Assembly (NCBI GenBank): GCA_031257195.1
Contig: JAIRPD010000127.1
Coordinates: 1 to 32,596 of the forward strand
Reading direction: 5' to 3'
Origin: Treponema sp.
GTDB lineage: Bacteria; Spirochaetota; Spirochaetia; Treponematales; Breznakiellaceae
Length of the DNA stretch: 32,596 nucleotides
Shown one piece after another: positions 29,987 to 32,596 of the stretch. Both the position numbers and the translations under genes were made by a program. The notes below the pieces were generated by a model. It was given only the letters and a program-made list of their open reading frames with translations. It had not been told where the DNA came from and ran no database searches. Position 1 is the stretch's first letter. Each line of letters starts with the position of its first letter.

Positions 29987-31072
29987 TTAGGACCCCCGGA
30001 CGGACTCGATGGTTCCCCCCCCCACCAGGGTTTCGCCGTCGTAGAACACCGCCGCCTGGCCGGGGGTAACCGCCCGCTGGGGTTCCTCGAACTCCAGGTG
30101 GACCGCGGCGGGGCCGGTTTGTTCCACCCGGGCCCACTGCTCTTTCTGAAGGTACCGGGTTTTAACCCCCAGCCGGACCGGGGAGGGGAGGGCCTCCGCG
30201 GCGATAAGGTTTACCCCCCCGGCGTCGAGGCTCCTGGAGTACAGGTCCCGCTCTTCCCCCAGGGTCAGGGTATTTTCCGCCGGGTCTTTGGCCGCCACGT
30301 ACAGGGGGACCCCCCCGGCGACCCCCAGGCCCCGGCGCTGGCCCAGGGTGTAGCGGACAAGCCCCCGGTGGCGGCCCAGAACCCGCCCCTCCCGGTCGAG
30401 GATATCCCCCGGCGGGTAGGATTTCCCCCGGTAGGCTTCCATAAAGTCCCCGTAATCCCCCCCGGGAACAAAGCAGATATCCTGACTTTCCTCTTTCCGG
30501 GCGTTGGCCAGGCCCCGGCTTTCGGCGATGTCCCGGACCTCTCCCTTGGTGAGGCCCCCCAGGGGGAACGAGACGCGGGCCAGCTCCTCCTGGCTCAGCA
30601 TGTAAAGAACATAACTCTGATCCTTCCGGGGGTCCCGCCCCTTCTTAAGGAGCCACCGCCTCCCCGGGCCCCGGGGCGGCTCTATCCGGGCGTAGTGGCC
30701 GGTAACAATCCGCGCCGCCTCCAGTTCCCCGGCCCGGTGGAGGAGAAGGGAGAACTTAAGGCGCCGGTTGCACTCAATACAGGGATTGGGGGTTTCCCCC
30801 CGCTCGTAGCTTTCAACAAAGGGCTCAATGACATGCCGGGTAAAGGCTTCGGTGTAGTTCAACACATAGTGGGGGATGCCCAGCTTCCAGGCGGCGGCCC
30901 GGGCGTCGTTAATATCCTGGTAGGAGCAGCAGGAACGGCCGGCGGCGGCGGCGTTTTCCCGGTTCGCCACAAGCTTCATCGTTACCCCCACGCACTCTCC
31001 CCCGGCGTCCAGGGTCAGGGCCGCGGCGGCGGAGCTGTCCACCCCGCCGGACATGGCGATGAGGACCCTCAT
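29987..31072 (-). CDS. mnmA: tRNA 2-thiouridine synthase
   Basis: The protein is 361 aa, the normal length. The PP-loop SGGVDSS is at residues 8-14; the catalytic cysteines are Cys101 in PNPCIECNRRLKF and Cys200 in ESQDICFVPGGDY; GHYARI, KDQSYVLY and HRGLVRYTLGQRRGLGVAGG also match. It puts sulphur on U34 of tRNAs for Lys, Glu and Gln. The ATG at 31072 overlaps the HD gene's stop as ATGA, so the two are translationally coupled. It is preceded by an HD-domain gene and rubrerythrin. Confidence 0.97.
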   Translation of the reverse strand: MRVLIAMSGGVDSSAAAALTLDAGGECVGVTMKLVANRENAAAAGRSCCSYQDINDARAAAWKLGIPHYVLNYTEAFTRHVIEPFVESYERGETPNPCIECNRRLKFSLLLHRAGELEAARIVTGHYARIEPPRGPGRRWLLKKGRDPRKDQSYVLYMLSQEELARVSFPLGGLTKGEVRDIAESRGLANARKEESQDICFVPGGDYGDFMEAYRGKSYPPGDILDREGRVLGRHRGLVRYTLGQRRGLGVAGGVPLYVAAKDPAENTLTLGEERDLYSRSLDAGGVNLIAAEALPSPVRLGVKTRYLQKEQWARVEQTGPAAVHLEFEEPQRAVTPGQAAVFYDGETLVGGGTIESVRGS

Positions 31073-31662
31073 CGCGGGAGGGATGACATGAACCCGTTTA
31101 CCGCCGCCTCGCAGCTCCGCATGGCCAGGAGGGTTTTCTCAAAAAGCGCGTCCAGGTCCCAGCCCAGGAGGGCGGCCCCCCGCTCAATCACCTCCCGGGA
31201 GCAGCCCGCGGCGAAGGCGGGGGTCTTAAACTTCTTCCTGAGGGACTTTACTTCCATGTCCTGGACGCTCTTTGAGGGCCGGATAATCGCCGCCGCCCAG
31301 ATAAGGCCCGTCAGCTCATCCGCGGCGAAGAGGACCTTTTCCATTTGGTGAACCGGCTCCGCCTCCACGTCCACAATACCCCAGCCATGGCTGCATACCC
31401 CGTGGATCGCCTCCTCCGACACCCCCCCGGCCCGGAGCAGCTCCGGGGCTTTCAGGCAGTGCCGTTCCGGGTACTCCTCAAAGTCGATGTCGTGGAGGAG
31501 GCCCACCACGCCCCAGTACTCAGCGTCGGCCCCAAAGCCCAATTCCCGGGCGTACCACCGCATCACCCCCTCCACCGTGAGGGCGTGCTGAAGGTGAAAG
31601 GGGTCCTTGTTGTGTTCGCGAAAGAGCCGCCAGGCCGCTTCCCGGCTTATCCCCGCCGTCAT
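31069..31662 (-). CDS. HD-domain protein (predicted metal-dependent phosphohydrolase)
   Basis: The protein is 197 aa. The HD motif is LLHDIDFEEYPERH (about residues 55-68), preceded by QHALTVEGVMRWYAR with the first His ligand and followed by HGVCSHGWGI, which gives further metal ligands. FAADELTGLIWAAAIIRPSKSV is a family-conserved segment of single-domain HD proteins related to HDIG hydrolases. The substrate is unknown. The start ATG 31662 has a strong GGAGG site, 5 bp upstream. It is coupled to mnmA by an ATGA overlap. Confidence 0.87.
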   Translation of the reverse strand: MTAGISREAAWRLFREHNKDPFHLQHALTVEGVMRWYARELGFGADAEYWGVVGLLHDIDFEEYPERHCLKAPELLRAGGVSEEAIHGVCSHGWGIVDVEAEPVHQMEKVLFAADELTGLIWAAAIIRPSKSVQDMEVKSLRKKFKTPAFAAGCSREVIERGAALLGWDLDALFEKTLLAMRSCEAAVNGFMSSLPR

Positions 31663-31756
31663 AGTTTCCTCCCTGGGGCGGCGCCGCCCCGTCCCGGCCG
31701 CGGTTCACCCTCCGGGCGCCCCCGCGCGGGGGGAAACCCTGGGAAGGTGGTTCCGT

Positions 31757-31774
31757 CCGCCGGGAAACCGGCGG
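31757..31774 (-). other. Hairpin in the rubrerythrin-HD gene gap
   Basis: CCGCCGG pairs exactly with CCGGCGG across a 4-nt loop (18 bp in all). No T-run follows in the direction of transcription, so it may be a processing or stability element in the 130-bp gap. Confidence 0.45.
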
Positions 31775-31792
31775 CGCCGTTTTTCCGCGGCC

Positions 31793-32332
31793 CTAGTAGT
31801 TCTGGGCCCGGATGTGAAAATAGGCCCGGGAATGCTTGCACACCGGGCAGGAATCGGGGGCGGTTTTACCTATCACCAGGTGGCCGCAGTTGGCGCACTG
31901 CCAGATCTGGTCCCCCTCCCGGCTGAACACCAGCCCCCCCTCAAGGTTGGTCAGAAGCTTGAGGTAGCGTTCCTCGTGTTCCTTCTCGATCCTGGCCACC
32001 CCCTCCATTTCCCGGGCGATATCCTCAAAGCCCTCTTCCCGGGCGGTCTTGGCGAAGCCCGCGTACATATCGGTCCACTCGTAGTGTTCCCCCGCCGCGG
32101 CGTCCCGCAGGTTGGCGGCGGTATCGGGAACCCCCCCGGCGTGGAGGTGCTTGAACCAGATCTGGGCGTGTTCTTTTTCGTTCAACGCCGTTTCCCGAAA
32201 GAGGTGCCCCATCTGGACGTACCCCTCCTTTTCGGCCTTGGAGGCGTAGTACAGGTACTTGGTGTGGGCCTGGGATTCCCCCGCGAAGGCGGCCTCCAGA
32301 TTCTTCCATGTCTGTGATTTTTTGAGTTCCAT
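31793..32332 (-). CDS. rbr: Rubrerythrin
   Basis: The protein is 179 aa, from ATG 32332 (GGGAG site 6 bp upstream); a longer frame upstream runs across the promoter and is not real. The ferritin-like four-helix domain carries the diiron ligands in [53 protein letters not shown] and [14 protein letters not shown]. The C-terminal rubredoxin domain has CANCG (about 144-148) and CPVCK (about 159-163), giving the four cysteines for one iron. It reduces hydrogen peroxide, as expected for an anaerobe facing traces of oxygen. It has its own promoter and a leader of about 76 nt. Confidence 0.96.
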   Translation of the reverse strand: MELKKSQTWKNLEAAFAGESQAHTKYLYYASKAEKEGYVQMGHLFRETALNEKEHAQIWFKHLHAGGVPDTAANLRDAAAGEHYEWTDMYAGFAKTAREEGFEDIAREMEGVARIEKEHEERYLKLLTNLEGGLVFSREGDQIWQCANCGHLVIGKTAPDSCPVCKHSRAYFHIRAQNY

Positions 32333-32410
32333 AATTTCTCCCGGCGCGTGTCGCGCGTTTTTTTTGTGGACCCCCGGAGAGCCACCGCTTCCGTTACGGG
32401 CCCTTCTGTA
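32333..32410 (-). promoter_or_regulatory. Rubrerythrin 5' leader with hairpin
   Basis: About 76 nt between the predicted start (about 32408) and the ATG. GCGCG and CGCGC form a stem (about 32344-32356) directly upstream of the GGGAG site, with an A-run on its 5' side; it may influence ribosome access. Confidence 0.4.
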
Positions 32411-32414
32411 CCTA

Positions 32415-32443
32415 AGTATAGAACATCCCGGGGATAGTGTGAA
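32415..32443 (-). promoter_or_regulatory. Rubrerythrin promoter
   Basis: Minus-strand TTCACA (32438-32443), 17-bp spacer and TATACT (32415-32420). Both hexamers and the spacing equal those at 3595-3623. Nothing further is recognisable in 32444-32596, which has no convincing gene. Confidence 0.75.
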
Positions 32444-32596
32444 GACCGCCCCGAAAAACGCCGCCATCCCCCGGGCGCTTTTGGGGGCGGCCCCGGGGAA
32501 AGGACGGCCGCCCTCAACCGCCGGCCCCCGTCCGTGAGGGCGCGGCCCCCATTCCCCCGGGCAAGGCCGCTGTTCCAGGGGATACGACCGCTATCC

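Noticed and set aside
29981-31351. 456-aa plus-strand ORF opposite mnmA
   Set aside because: Shadow of mnmA, whose catalytic motifs are unmistakable.
1-32596. tRNA or rRNA genes, IS elements, prophage genes, attachment sites
   Set aside because: No tRNA-like arms in the gaps, no transposase or integrase motif, and no gap is large enough for rRNA.
32444-32596. Gene at the right edge
   Set aside because: Short open frames exist on both strands but all are GC-rich low-complexity with no start context or motif.

Overview
The window is one contiguous piece of a GC-rich bacterial chromosome, very probably from a Treponema-like spirochaete, and plausibly one from a termite hindgut. The evidence is a FlaB-type periplasmic flagellin of spirochaetal length, a relaxed spirochaetal lipobox in several lipoproteins, a BspA-like leucine-rich repeat protein, and a long structured leader in front of flaB like the RNA motif known from termite-gut flagellar genes. 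By eye the GC content is above 60 percent. Genes are packed tightly, with many 1-8 bp overlaps and convergent genes that touch. I see no rRNA, tRNA, IS element, prophage or CRISPR array.

Layout. 1-1653 (+): the tail of an unknown gene, a small lipoprotein and a secreted GH3 glycosidase, translationally coupled. 1647-3588 (-): a Pro-rich TPR lipoprotein and a small membrane protein, divergent from prfA. 3643-6698 (+): prfA, a PanE-like reductase, a YjbQ-like protein and an odd ORF built from 21-bp palindromic repeats, followed by degenerate GC-rich repeats ending in a terminator-like hairpin. 6951-11686 (+): a complete branched-chain amino-acid ABC transporter, livJ-H-M-G-F, with three hairpins between livJ and livH. 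11711-13471 (-): an acyl-CoA synthetase-like AMP ligase. 13628-15541 (-): a 637-aa protein I do not recognise, divergent from a small LRR protein (15592-16143 +). 16144-16488: 345 bp without a convincing gene. 16489-17892 (-): galactokinase, divergent from rmuC, an unknown protein and an MscS channel (17960-21048 +). 21052-21462 (-): a single-domain response regulator, divergent from thrC and a membrane-linked aminopeptidase (21503-24077 +). 24084-25350 (+): flaB with a sigma-28 promoter, a roughly 220-nt leader and a strong terminator. 25349-26119 (-): a DeoR regulator. 26359-27831 (+): an outer-membrane-type protein and a LURP-one/scramblase-like protein. 27869-29872 (-): an RNA methyltransferase and a TetR regulator. 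29987-32332 (-): rubrerythrin, an HD-domain protein and mnmA.

The most interesting system-level pattern is in promoter placement. Seven genes scattered over the window, on both strands, have a good -10 hexamer ending exactly 6 or 7 nt before the start codon and no Shine-Dalgarno sequence, so their mRNAs should be leaderless. They begin at 3588, 13471, 15541, 17892, 21462, 26359 and 29872. Other genes (livJ, flaB, the DeoR gene, rubrerythrin, prfA) keep a clear Shine-Dalgarno sequence and, where a promoter is visible, a normal leader. The genome therefore seems to use two initiation modes side by side. Other items worth a second look are the palindromic repeat ORF, the flaB leader RNA, the hairpin cluster inside the liv operon, the GTA-rich codon use of livJ, and the gene-free stretch after the LRR gene.
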